From Actinomyces sp. (GTDB lineage Bacteria; Actinomycetota; Actinomycetes; Actinomycetales; Actinomycetaceae): DNA of 32,603 nt. Of this stretch, positions 7,102 to 14,699 are shown one piece after another. Location of the stretch: contig NZ_JARKVC010000016.1 of the NCBI RefSeq assembly GCF_029851875.1, positions 1 through 32,603 on the forward strand. Direction: 5' to 3'. Position 1 is the stretch's first letter, and each line of letters begins with the position of its first letter. Position numbers and translations under genes: made by a program. The notes beneath the pieces were generated by a model, which ran no database searches, was not told the DNA's origin, and was given only the letters and a program-made list of their open reading frames with translations.

Positions 7102-8337
7102 ATGAGGGTCGATCTGCTGACCAAGGAGTACCCGCCCTTCATCTACGGCGGCGCCGGCGTCCACGTCAACGAGCTGGCCAAGGTCCTGCGTCCCCTGGCG
7201 CAGGTGCGCGTGCACGCCTTCGGCGGTCCGCGCCAGCCCGGCACCCAGGGGGCCGACCCCGGGGTCACCGGCTACGCCGAGCTGCCCGAGCTGGCCGGCG
7301 CCAACGCGGCGCTGCGGACCTTCGGGGTGGACCTGACGATGGTGACGGACGTGGAGGGAGCCGACATCGTCCACTCCCACACCTGGTACGCCAACCTGGC
7401 CGGTCACCTGGCTGGCTTGCTGCACGGCATCCCTCACGTGGTCTCGGCCCACTCCCTGGAGCCCATGCGCCCGTGGAAGGCGGAGCAGCTTGGCGGCGGC
7501 TACGCCTTGTCCTCCTGGGCCGAGGCCCAGGCCTACGAGGGGGCCAGCGCCGTCATCGCCGTCTCCCACGGCATGCGCGAGGACATCCTGCGCTCCTACC
7601 CGGGTGTGGACCCGGAGCGGGTCAAGGTGGTCCACAACGGCATCGACCTGGCTGACTGGGCCCGCCCCACCGATCCTTCCTTCGAGGACCTGGCCGCGCA
7701 GGTGCGCGAGCGCTTCGGGATCCAGGTCGGCCGGCCCACGATCGTCTTCGTCGGCCGGATCACCCGGCAGAAAGGCCTGCCCCACCTGCTGCGCGCCGTC
7801 GCCCACCTGCCTGAACAGGTCCAGGTGGTCCTGTGCGCCGGCGCGCCGGACACGCCGGAGATCAAGGCGGAGGTGGATGAGGCCGTCGCCGCGCTCCAGG
7901 GCTCACGCACCGGCGTCATCCTCATCGAGGAGATGCTGCCCCACCGTGAGCTGCAGGCCGTGCTGGCCTCCTCCGACGTCTTCGTGTGCCCCTCGGTCTA
8001 CGAGCCGCTGGGCATCGTCAACCTGGAGGCGATGGCGATGGGTCTGCCGGTGGTCGGCTCGGCCACCGGTGGCATCCCGGACGTCATCGTCGACGGCGAG
8101 ACCGGTTACCTCGTGCCCGTCGACCAGCTGACCGACGGCACCGGGACACCGACGCACCCCGAGCGCTTCGCCGCCGACCTGGCCGAGCGTCTGACCGCGC
8201 TGGTCACGGACACCGAGCTGGCGGCCCGGATGGGGGCGGCGGCCCGGCGACGGGTGGAGGAGCACTTCTCCTGGTCGGCCATCGCCACCCAGACCATGGC
8301 CGTCTACGAGTGGGCGCTGGCCCACCCCAAGGGCTGA
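7102..8337 (+). CDS. glgA: Glycogen synthase / maltose-1-phosphate synthase, actinobacterial GlgA (GlgM) type
   Basis: GT-B fold glycosyltransferase of the GT4-type actinobacterial GlgA group, 411 residues. The N-terminal domain begins MRVDLLTKEYPPFIYGGAGV with the donor-binding glycine loop, followed by HSHTWYAN and SAHSLEPMRPWK. The C-terminal domain has VVHNGID, FVGRITRQKGLPHLL, and the EX7E motif in YEPLGIVNLEAMAMG. The mycobacterial homologue, long called GlgA, was later shown to make maltose-1-phosphate from ADP-glucose (GlgM); which product applies here cannot be read from sequence. ATG 7102 matches the family start. An in-frame TTG at 7093 has a better-spaced GAGGA, so the translated start may be three codons earlier. 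A perfect hairpin follows the stop. Confidence 0.92.
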   Translation: MRVDLLTKEYPPFIYGGAGVHVNELAKVLRPLAQVRVHAFGGPRQPGTQGADPGVTGYAELPELAGANAALRTFGVDLTMVTDVEGADIVHSHTWYANLAGHLAGLLHGIPHVVSAHSLEPMRPWKAEQLGGGYALSSWAEAQAYEGASAVIAVSHGMREDILRSYPGVDPERVKVVHNGIDLADWARPTDPSFEDLAAQVRERFGIQVGRPTIVFVGRITRQKGLPHLLRAVAHLPEQVQVVLCAGAPDTPEIKAEVDEAVAALQGSRTGVILIEEMLPHRELQAVLASSDVFVCPSVYEPLGIVNLEAMAMGLPVVGSATGGIPDVIVDGETGYLVPVDQLTDGTGTPTHPERFAADLAERLTALVTDTELAARMGAAARRRVEEHFSWSAIATQTMAVYEWALAHPKG

Positions 8338-8353
8338 GCCTGCCCGCGCCCCA

Positions 8354-8382
8354 GGGAGGCAGGCCTCTACGGCCTGCCTCCC
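8354..8382. terminator. Bidirectional terminator hairpin
   Basis: A perfect 12-bp stem (GGGAGGCAGGCC and its complement) with loop TCTAC lies between the converging glgA and the minus-strand gene ending at 8386. It can serve both. Confidence 0.8.
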
Positions 8383-8385
8383 GGA

Positions 8386-9096
8386 TCAGACGGTTGGATC
8401 CCAGCTCTCGGTCGCCGCGGCCACGCCCTGGCGTGCCGTAGCCAGCAAGGGGCGCAGGACCTGCCGTCGTCGCTCGGCCTGTGCCAGCGTCGCCGCGGCG
8501 CCGTCGTCGCTCAGAGCACGCTCGCAGATCGCCGACAGCCTCAGGGACCGCTCCAGCAGCTCACGGCGGCGAGGCTCCAGCGACGGTGGGACGAGCCGGG
8601 GGTCGAGGACCGCGGTGATGAGGTCGGTGAGCTCCTCAGCCAGGTCGGGGCGCTCGCGAGCCAGGTCCAGCTCGGTCAGCGCCGCGATGGCCTCCTCGGT
8701 GGCCTGGTAGGTGGCGCGCCGTGCGTGGGCCGCGTCGAAGGGCGGGACGAGGGCGGTGAGCTCCTCGGCGTGCCAGCGCACCGAGGCCCCTGAGGGCTCA
8801 GGGACCAGCAGCAGGCGCCGGGAGGCGGTCTCGACCACGACGCCCTCGCCAGCCTCCAGCGCGGCCGCCAGACCAGGGAGGGGGTCGGCTGGGCTCGGCA
8901 GGACCGCGGCGCAGCGGCGCAGCGCCCCGGCCCGCGCCAGCCAGCTCTCCAGGCTCAGGAGCCCAGGACCGCCAGGTCCGTGGTCCGCCACCTCGTGCAC
9001 GGCGTCAGGACCCTGGACCAGGGCCAGGCCGATGGAGGAGGGAAAGGGCGCCCACAGGGCGAGCAGGACGCTGACGGGAAGATCCAGAGGGGACAT
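8386..9096 (-). CDS. Conserved actinobacterial protein of unknown function
   Basis: I cannot assign a function. The product is 236 residues, Ala/Leu/Arg-rich and soluble, with no signal peptide. The first 60 residues look alpha/beta (LPVSVLLALWAPFPSS). The second half is strongly helical with many charged residues (PSLEPRRRELLERSLRLSAI), suggesting a helical bundle. The frame is open to 9288, but I chose ATG 9096 because TAGCCT ends 7 bases upstream and the translated extension beyond it looks like non-coding sequence. It diverges from an ABC ATPase 96 bases away. The arrangement hints at a shared regulatory region but gives no specific role. Confidence 0.8.
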   Translation of the reverse strand: MSPLDLPVSVLLALWAPFPSSIGLALVQGPDAVHEVADHGPGGPGLLSLESWLARAGALRRCAAVLPSPADPLPGLAAALEAGEGVVVETASRRLLLVPEPSGASVRWHAEELTALVPPFDAAHARRATYQATEEAIAALTELDLARERPDLAEELTDLITAVLDPRLVPPSLEPRRRELLERSLRLSAICERALSDDGAAATLAQAERRRQVLRPLLATARQGVAAATESWDPTV

Positions 9097-9103
9097 GGGC
9101 GCG

Positions 9104-9109
9104 AGGCTA
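9104..9109 (-). promoter_or_regulatory. Leaderless-type -10 box of the 8386-9096 gene
   Basis: TAGCCT on the minus strand ends 7 bases before ATG 9096. Confidence 0.5.
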
Positions 9110-9180
9110 ACGAGGAAGGTCTGCTCGCACGAGCTGTCCCACGCCCTGGCAGGTGTGGGACTCAGGTCACGTTCGCACGA

Positions 9181-9186
9181 TAGGGT
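9181..9186 (+). promoter_or_regulatory. Leaderless-type -10 box of the orphan ABC ATPase
   Basis: TAGGGT ends 6 bases before ATG 9193. No Shine-Dalgarno is present. Confidence 0.5.
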
Positions 9187-9192
9187 GGGGCC

Positions 9193-10005
9193 ATGACCAG
9201 CGTGCTGCACCTCGACGACGTCTGCCTCCACCGTGGCAGGCACCAGATCCTGTCCCACGTGACCTGGAGCGTCACCGAGGGACAGCACTGGGTGCTGCTG
9301 GGCCCCAACGGCGCGGGCAAGACCACGGTCTCCCGTATCGCCGCAGCCAGGCTCTTTCCCTCCTCAGGCACGGTGGACGTGCTCGGCGAGCGCATGGGGC
9401 GTGTGGACGTCACCGAGCTGCGTCCGCGCATCGGGCTGACCTCCTCGGCGCTGGCGCAGTCCGTGCTGGACAGCGAGACCGTGGAGTCCGTGGTCCTCTC
9501 GGCGTCCTACGGGAAGATCGGTGTGTGGCGCGAGGAGTACGACGACTTCGACGTCGAGCGTGCTCGGGCCCTGCTGGGCGCGCTCGGGGTCCAGGACCTG
9601 GCCGACCGCCGCTGGGGGAGCCTGTCCTCGGGCGAGCGCAAGCGCGTGGAGATCGCACGCGCCCTCATGCCCGACCCTGAGCTGCTCATCCTGGACGAGC
9701 CGGCCTCGGGCCTGGACGTGGCAGGACGTGAGCTGCTGCTGGCGGCCCTGAGCGAGATCATCTCGGCGCCGGGTTCCCCCACCATGGTGCTGGTGACCCA
9801 CCACCTGGAGGAGATCCCGGTCGGCTTCACCCACGCCCTGGCCCTGCGCGAGGGCGTGATCGCGGGGCACGGCACGCTGGAGGAGGTCCTGACCGACCAG
9901 GTCATGTCCACCACCTTTGGCCTGCCCCTGGAGGTCACGGTGGACCGCGGCCGGTACGCCGCACGTGGCAAGGACCTGCTGGGCGCCCGCTCAGGCAGGC
10001 ACTGA
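9193..10005 (+). CDS. Orphan ABC transporter ATP-binding protein
   Basis: Single ABC ATPase domain, 270 residues. Walker A GPNGAGKTT is at 37-45, the signature LSSGERKR at about 144, and Walker B LLILDEPASGLD at about 164. A switch histidine lies in VLVTHHLEEIPVG. The order and spacing are complete, so it should hydrolyse ATP. The overall look is of the ModF/YhiH-like or iron-complex importer ATPases, but no permease or binding protein gene is next to it. The next genes encode NfeD and SPFH membrane proteins on the same strand, 42 bases downstream. Substrate and partner are unknown. Confidence 0.88.
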   Translation: MTSVLHLDDVCLHRGRHQILSHVTWSVTEGQHWVLLGPNGAGKTTVSRIAAARLFPSSGTVDVLGERMGRVDVTELRPRIGLTSSALAQSVLDSETVESVVLSASYGKIGVWREEYDDFDVERARALLGALGVQDLADRRWGSLSSGERKRVEIARALMPDPELLILDEPASGLDVAGRELLLAALSEIISAPGSPTMVLVTHHLEEIPVGFTHALALREGVIAGHGTLEEVLTDQVMSTTFGLPLEVTVDRGRYAARGKDLLGARSGRH

Positions 10006-10047
10006 GACAGACACTGAACACACGCACGAGCGAGCAAGGAGGCCCTG

Positions 10048-10497
10048 ATGGACTGGTTGTGGTGGGTAGGAGGCGCCCTCGTCCTGGGGGTGGTTGAGAC
10101 CCTGACAGTGGACCTGACCTTCCTCATGTTCGCCGGGGGAGCGCTCGGTGCGGCGGCGACGGCGGCGCTTGGCGGCCCCTTCTGGCTGCAGGTGGTCGTC
10201 TTCGCCCTCGTCTCGACGCTGCTGCTCGTCCTGGTCCGCCCCTGGGCCAAGCGGCACCTGCGGGCGACGACGCCTGACATGCGGACCAACGCCGAGGCCC
10301 TGGTGGGCCGTGAGGCGGTCGCCCTCACCGTCGTCGACACCCACGGCGGACGAGTACGGCTGGGAGGTGAGGAGTGGAGCGCACGTCTGGCTGACCCTGA
10401 CCCGGCGCGTCCTGGTTCCCAGGAGCGGCTGGTCACCGGTGCCCAGGTGCGCGTCGTCGCCATCGACGGGGCCGTCGCCGTCGTCCAGCCCGTGTGA
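10048..10497 (+). CDS. NfeD-like membrane protein
   Basis: Short-form NfeD family protein, 149 residues. Hydrophobic helices cover about 3-20, 25-45 and 48-66. A soluble beta-barrel (OB-fold) domain follows from about 85 to 149 (ALVGREAVALTVVDTHGGRV, then VRVVAIDGAVAVVQPV). NfeD proteins partner with stomatin-like SPFH proteins and are usually encoded beside them, as here. This form lacks the N-terminal ClpP-like protease found in long NfeD proteins. The start ATG has a strong AAGGAGG 5-6 bases upstream. Likely cotranscribed with the following SPFH gene, 71 bases away. Confidence 0.87.
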   Translation: MDWLWWVGGALVLGVVETLTVDLTFLMFAGGALGAAATAALGGPFWLQVVVFALVSTLLLVLVRPWAKRHLRATTPDMRTNAEALVGREAVALTVVDTHGGRVRLGGEEWSARLADPDPARPGSQERLVTGAQVRVVAIDGAVAVVQPV

Positions 10498-10568
10498 GGC
10501 CTGTGAGGCTGCTGCCCTGACCCTCTCGACCTCACTGCCTGACCACCCAGCTACCTGAAAGGCTTGTC

Positions 10569-11645
10569 ATGAGCTCGCTCGCGGGACTGCAGATCGTCCC
10601 CGTCATCGTCCTGGCCCTCGTGGCCCTGTTCGTCATCGTCGCCATCGCCAAGGCGGTGCGGATCGTGCCGCAGTCCTACGCGATCATCGTGGAGCGCCTG
10701 GGCAAGTTCCAGGCCGAGTACGGCGCTGGCATGCACTTCCTGGTCCCCTTCATCGACCGGGTGCGCTCCACGGTGGACCTGCGTGAGCAGGTCGTCTCCT
10801 TCCCGCCCCAGCCGGTGATCACCTCTGACAACCTCGTGGTGTCCATCGACTCGGTCATCTACTACCAGGTCACCGACCCCAAGCGCGCCACCTACGAGAT
10901 CGCCAGCTACCTGCAGGCGATCGAGCAGCTGACCGTGACGACCTTGCGTAACGTCATCGGCGCCATGGACCTGGAGCAGACGCTCACCAGCCGCGACCAG
11001 ATCAACGGACAGCTGCGCGGGGTGCTGGACCAGGCTACCGGACGCTGGGGCATCCGCGTCTCCAACGTCGAGCTGAAGTCGATCGACCCGCCGGCCTCCA
11101 TCCAGGGTGCCATGGAGCAGCAGATGCGTGCTGAGCGCGACCGCCGGGCGGCGATCCTCACCGCCGAGGGCGTCAAGCAGTCCCAGATCCTCACCGCCGA
11201 GGGTGACAAGCAGTCTGCGATCCTGCGTGCCGAGGGCCAGGCCCAGTCCGCGATCCTCAAGGCCCAGGGCGAGTCCCGGGCCATCCTGCAGGTCTTTGAC
11301 GCCATCCACCGGGGCAACGCCGACCCCAAGCTGCTGGCCTACCAGTACCTGCAGACCCTGCCCAAGATCGCCAACGGCTCCTCGTCCAAGATGTGGATCG
11401 TACCCACCGAGTTCACCGCGGCCCTGGACGGGATCGCCGGTGCCCTGGGCGGAAAGTCAGGCGGCTCGCCGTCGGGGTCGCAGGAGGACGAGCAGGCCGG
11501 CGTGGACGTCTCCGGCCTGGACGACGCCCTGTCCATCGCCTCGGACCTGGCTACCACCAGCCTCCAGGCTCCGGAGGAGGCCCTGGCCCAGGCTCGTGGC
11601 GAGGCGGCCTCTGCCACGCAGGAGGCCGAGGAAGGACGTTCCTGA
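10569..11645 (+). CDS. SPFH/Band 7 domain protein (stomatin/QmcA-like)
   Basis: Membrane-anchored SPFH protein, 358 residues, of the paraslipin/QmcA type that forms large ring or cage assemblies in membrane microdomains. One N-terminal membrane helix is at about 9-28. VPQSYAIIVERLGKFQAEYG opens the SPFH core, with LREQVVSFPPQPVITSDNL and RVSNVELKSIDPP. From about 194 to 240 there are four 11-residue repeats of pattern AIL.AEG..QS, a long charged helix for oligomerisation. The 60-residue C-terminal tail is acidic and low-complexity. Start ATG has GAAAGG upstream. Paired with NfeD, and a perfect terminator follows 8 bases after the stop. Confidence 0.93.
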   Translation: MSSLAGLQIVPVIVLALVALFVIVAIAKAVRIVPQSYAIIVERLGKFQAEYGAGMHFLVPFIDRVRSTVDLREQVVSFPPQPVITSDNLVVSIDSVIYYQVTDPKRATYEIASYLQAIEQLTVTTLRNVIGAMDLEQTLTSRDQINGQLRGVLDQATGRWGIRVSNVELKSIDPPASIQGAMEQQMRAERDRRAAILTAEGVKQSQILTAEGDKQSAILRAEGQAQSAILKAQGESRAILQVFDAIHRGNADPKLLAYQYLQTLPKIANGSSSKMWIVPTEFTAALDGIAGALGGKSGGSPSGSQEDEQAGVDVSGLDDALSIASDLATTSLQAPEEALAQARGEAASATQEAEEGRS

Positions 11646-11653
11646 GGACTGGT

Positions 11654-11684
11654 GCCTCAGGCTGCTGACGAAGCAGCCTGAGGC
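11654..11684 (+). terminator. Terminator after the SPFH gene
   Basis: A perfect 13-bp stem (GCCTCAGGCTGCT and complement) with loop GACGA. No U-tract. Confidence 0.82.
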
Positions 11685-11715
11685 GAGAGGGGCGTGTGCC
11701 TCGCTGATCATGCTG

Positions 11716-11745
11716 TAATATGCCGCGCGCTGCCACGGCGCCGTG
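11716..11745 (+). promoter_or_regulatory. Putative promoter and palindrome upstream of the HdeD-like gene
   Basis: TAATAT (11716-11721) is an AT-rich -10 candidate in a very GC-rich setting; the -35 is weak. It is followed at 11734-11745 by a perfect 12-bp palindrome, CACGGCGCCGTG, placed about +7 to +18 of the predicted transcript, where an operator or leader hairpin could act. Confidence 0.45.
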
Positions 11746-11788
11746 CTGTGGCACGTCTTGTCCTTGATCAGATGTCGAAGGGAACATC

Positions 11789-12382
11789 ATGCTGCCCGAG
11801 ATCGCCAAACGATCCGCCACCACCATGCTGGTATTCGGTGTCTTCAGTGTGCTGTGGGGTCTTCTTCTTGTAGCCAACCCCGGCGTGTCAGCGGCGGCGC
11901 TCGCTGTCTTCTGGGGCGCCTTCGCGCTCGTCGACGGGGTGGCGACCCTCGTCCTCGCCTTCCAGGAGAAGACCAACCGCGGCTGGAACATCGCCTCCGG
12001 GGTCCTGGGCCTCATCGCTGGTCTCATCGTCATGGTGAACCCGGGCACGGGACTCGTCGTTGCTGGCTGGACCTTCGGCTTCTGGCTGATCTTCCGCGGT
12101 ATCGCCCAGATCTCCGTGATCGCTCGCGCCCTGTCCGGCTCCGACAAGGTCTTCACCGTCATCGGTGCGATCCTGTGGATCATCGCCGGTGTCCTCGCCA
12201 TCGTCTTCCCGGCGATGAGCGCCATCACCTTCGTGTGGGTCCTGGGCGTCCTTGCCATCGTCTGGGGCGCCCAGCTCGTCTTCTCAGGCATCCGTACCCA
12301 GCGTCTTGCCAAGGACCTGGAGAAGGAGCGCGAGGAGCGCGTCGTTGACGCTCCGGTTGCCGACGTGCCGGCTCAGGACTGA
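11789..12382 (+). CDS. HdeD/DUF308 family membrane protein
   Basis: Six-helix integral membrane protein, 197 residues, of the HdeD (DUF308) family. Three repeated pairs of hydrophobic segments (about 14-33, 37-57, 69-88, 92-111, 124-142, 147-166) have the GxxxxxxGlxxl.NP pattern, for example LLLVANPGVSAAAL and LIVMVNPGTGLVVAGW. HdeD in E. coli is linked to acid and crowding stress; actinobacterial members are uncharacterised. The C-terminus is a charged cytoplasmic tail. Start ATG has GAAGGGA upstream. It stands as a single transcription unit between two hairpins. Confidence 0.88.
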   Translation: MLPEIAKRSATTMLVFGVFSVLWGLLLVANPGVSAAALAVFWGAFALVDGVATLVLAFQEKTNRGWNIASGVLGLIAGLIVMVNPGTGLVVAGWTFGFWLIFRGIAQISVIARALSGSDKVFTVIGAILWIIAGVLAIVFPAMSAITFVWVLGVLAIVWGAQLVFSGIRTQRLAKDLEKEREERVVDAPVADVPAQD

Positions 12383-12396
12383 GAGACAGCACCCTC

Positions 12397-12432
12397 ATCG
12401 GGCGGGCTCGCCTACCCTCGGGCCCGCCCGAT
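12397..12432 (+). terminator. Terminator after the HdeD-like gene
   Basis: An 11-bp perfect inverted repeat (ATCGGGCGGGC and complement) with a 14-base loop. The loop contains TACCCT, which could alternatively be a -10 element for the channel gene. Confidence 0.6.
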
Positions 12433-12465
12433 CGCCATCCACTGCCGGCCCAGGAGAGAGGCGAG

Positions 12466-13674
12466 ATGCCTGAGACACTGACGAGCAGCGCACGCCCGAG
12501 GGCCTCGGCTCGTCCCACCACCAGGACCTATGCGACCGCGACAGGCTACGGCGCCCTGGCAGGGGTCGTCACGGCGCTCACCTTCCTCCTCATGAAGGCC
12601 CTGGAGCACGCGCTCTGGCAGGGGCGTGAGGGTTTCTGGACCACGTGGGGCATCATCATGACCGGCGGCGTCCTCGTCGCGCTGCTGCGCCCCTACAGCC
12701 TCGAGGCCGATCTGCCGGCCCAGCTTGAGCTGCGTGGTGAGAGCCACCAGTGGAAGCGCGTCGCCGTCCTCGGGCTGTCGGCGGTCATCGCTGTGGGGTG
12801 CGGAGGAGCGATCGGCCCCGAGGCGGGACTGATCGCCGTGGTCACTGAGATGTCTGTGCTCGTGTCCTACCGGATTCGCCTGTCTGAGACCCAGGCGGCT
12901 CTGCTGCGCGAGTCCGCACAGGCTGCGGCGCTGTCTGGCTTCTACGGCGCACCACCGGCGGGCGCGGTGATCCAGGAGGAGGACGCGCGTCCTTCACGCC
13001 TGCCCGTCTACACCGCTTCCCTCGCCGGCTTTGTCACCTTCCTGCTGACCTACCGCCTGCTGGGTGGGCATCCTCACCCGATCACCTTCCCGGAAGGCAG
13101 CACGGACCCGGTGGTGGACCTGCTCTCCTTCGTCCCTGCCCTTGCAGGAGCGGCACTGGGCTACCTCTATCTGGTCGTGAAGCGTGTCCTGCGCGACACG
13201 CTCGCCCTTGTGCCCCGGGCACGGTGGCAGACCATCGTCGGCACGCTGGTGCTGGCGACACTTCTTGCCTTCTTCCCCGTCCTGCGTTTCTCCGGCCACG
13301 ACGACTTCGGCGTCATCCCCGCCTACGCAGCAGCCGAAGGAGGGGCTCTTGTCCTGCTCGCCCTTGGCAAGGCTGTGGCGACCTCGTTGTCCCTGGCCTC
13401 CGGGTGGCGCGGTGGAGACGTCTTCCCCCTGATGCTCGCTGGTGCGGCCGCTGGTGCGGCTGTGGTACCTGCGGTGCCCTCGCTCGGTCTGCCGGCCGCC
13501 ATGGTGGCCGGCATGTGCGCCGCCTCCGTCATCGCGCTGGGCAAGCCGGTGGCTGTCTTCGTCCTTCTCCTGTTCCTGGTGCCTTCCGGCAGCCTCGTGG
13601 TCCTTGTCGTGGCCACGCTCGTGTCGGCGCTGGCCTCGAGGCTCGTTCCCGCGCGCCTGGCTCCTGCACACTGA
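12466..13674 (+). CDS. ClC-type chloride channel / ion channel family protein
   Basis: Polytopic membrane protein, 402 residues, with the layout of bacterial ClC proteins (YfeO-like). The key motif GCGGAIGPEAGL (112-122) corresponds to GxxxGxEGP in ClC, with Glu119 at the place of the gating glutamate. SGFYGAPPAGAVIQEE (157-172) matches the helix carrying the internal Glu, and GWRGGDVFPLMLAGAAAG matches the GGxFxP selectivity-filter region. Ten or more hydrophobic helices are visible. Whether it is a channel or a proton-coupled antiporter is undecided. ATG 12466 has GAGAGGCGAG just upstream. The methyltransferase gene follows 36 bases later and is probably cotranscribed. Confidence 0.83.
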   Translation: MPETLTSSARPRASARPTTRTYATATGYGALAGVVTALTFLLMKALEHALWQGREGFWTTWGIIMTGGVLVALLRPYSLEADLPAQLELRGESHQWKRVAVLGLSAVIAVGCGGAIGPEAGLIAVVTEMSVLVSYRIRLSETQAALLRESAQAAALSGFYGAPPAGAVIQEEDARPSRLPVYTASLAGFVTFLLTYRLLGGHPHPITFPEGSTDPVVDLLSFVPALAGAALGYLYLVVKRVLRDTLALVPRARWQTIVGTLVLATLLAFFPVLRFSGHDDFGVIPAYAAAEGGALVLLALGKAVATSLSLASGWRGGDVFPLMLAGAAAGAAVVPAVPSLGLPAAMVAGMCAASVIALGKPVAVFVLLLFLVPSGSLVVLVVATLVSALASRLVPARLAPAH

Positions 13675-13710
13675 GGACACCCCCGTACCTCTCAACGGAA
13701 AGGCTGCTGC

Positions 13711-14580
13711 GTGATCATCCACCTGGAGCACGCTGGTGACCAACGCCTTGCTGACTACACCCGCCTGACGGACGTGGCACTGCGGCGCACGCTCGAGACG
13801 CAGCGCGGCCTCTACATGGCAGAGTCCTCGAAGGTCATCCGGCGGGCGGTCGCTGCTGGGCACGCACCGCGCTCCTTCCTCATGGCCCCGCGCTGGTACG
13901 AGGACCTGAGCGAGACGATCGCCGCTGCCCCGGGCACGCAGGGGCAGGCCGACGGCGGCCCGGTCCCTGTGTTCCTGGCCCCGGAGGATCTCTTGGAGTC
14001 CGTCACAGGCTTCCACCTGCACCGTGGTGCTCTTGCCGCGATGCACCGCCCGAGGCTTCCGGGTGTCGCTGAGCTGCTCGCCGGCCTGGGGGAGGGGGCA
14101 CGCCGTGTCGCCGTCCTTGAGGACCTCGTTGACCACACGAACGTGGGGGCGGCCTTCCGCAGCGCCGCAGCGCTGGGAGTCGACGCGGTCCTCGTGACCC
14201 CGCGGTGCGCGGACCCGCTGTACCGACGCAGTGTCCGGGTCTCGATGGGGACGGTCTTTCAGGTGCCCTGGACGCGTCTGCCCCAGTGGCCCGACCTTGA
14301 GGACCTGCACGCATCCGGTTACACCGTGGCTGCCCTGGCGCTGTCAGACGACTCAGTCTCTCTCGACCAGTTCTCCTCATCGACGGCGTGCCAGGAGGAG
14401 GGGTCGCGCGTCGCCGTCGTCCTGGGCACAGAGGGCGATGGCCTGGCGCGGCGCACCATCGCTGCGGCTGACGCGGTCGTCCGTATTCCCATGGCCGGGG
14501 CGGTGGACTCTCTCAACGTGGCCGCAGCGGCCGCTGTCGCCTTCTGGGAGCTGCGCAGGCCCAGCACGCCAGGAGCATAG
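13711..14580 (+). CDS. TrmH/SpoU family RNA 2'-O-methyltransferase
   Basis: SPOUT-class methyltransferase, 289 residues, that methylates the ribose of rRNA or tRNA using S-adenosylmethionine through a trefoil-knot fold. The N-terminal substrate-binding domain has ESSKVIRRAVAAGHAPRSF. SPOUT motif 1 is DHTNVGAAFRSAAALGVDAV, motif 2 VVLGTEGDGL, motif 3 IPMAGAVDSLNVAAAAAVAF. The asparagine, arginine and glycine residues of the motifs are intact. The target nucleotide is not predictable; annotations of this subgroup vary between rRNA and tRNA enzymes. GTG 13711 has GGAAAGG upstream. Confidence 0.92.
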   Translation: MIIHLEHAGDQRLADYTRLTDVALRRTLETQRGLYMAESSKVIRRAVAAGHAPRSFLMAPRWYEDLSETIAAAPGTQGQADGGPVPVFLAPEDLLESVTGFHLHRGALAAMHRPRLPGVAELLAGLGEGARRVAVLEDLVDHTNVGAAFRSAAALGVDAVLVTPRCADPLYRRSVRVSMGTVFQVPWTRLPQWPDLEDLHASGYTVAALALSDDSVSLDQFSSSTACQEEGSRVAVVLGTEGDGLARRTIAAADAVVRIPMAGAVDSLNVAAAAAVAFWELRRPSTPGA

Positions 14581-14636
14581 GGCTGGGCACCCGGCTGTCC
14601 TGGCCTCACCCGTCTGGGGCCTGTGGCAGCAGCAGA

Positions 14637-14672
14637 GGGGGTGGCCCGGTGCGTCGGCACCGGGCCACCCCC
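14637..14672. terminator. Bidirectional terminator between methyltransferase and PTS genes
   Basis: A perfect 16-bp stem with a 4-base loop (GTCG) lies between converging genes; arms at 14637-14652 and 14657-14672. Confidence 0.85.
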
Positions 14673-14699
14673 TGTCAGGGCGTCAGGCCCCGGTGAGGC

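Noticed and set aside
11150..11290. Tandem DNA repeat that might be a CRISPR-like or mobile repeat
   Set aside because: It encodes the in-frame 11-residue helical repeats of the SPFH protein, common in that family.
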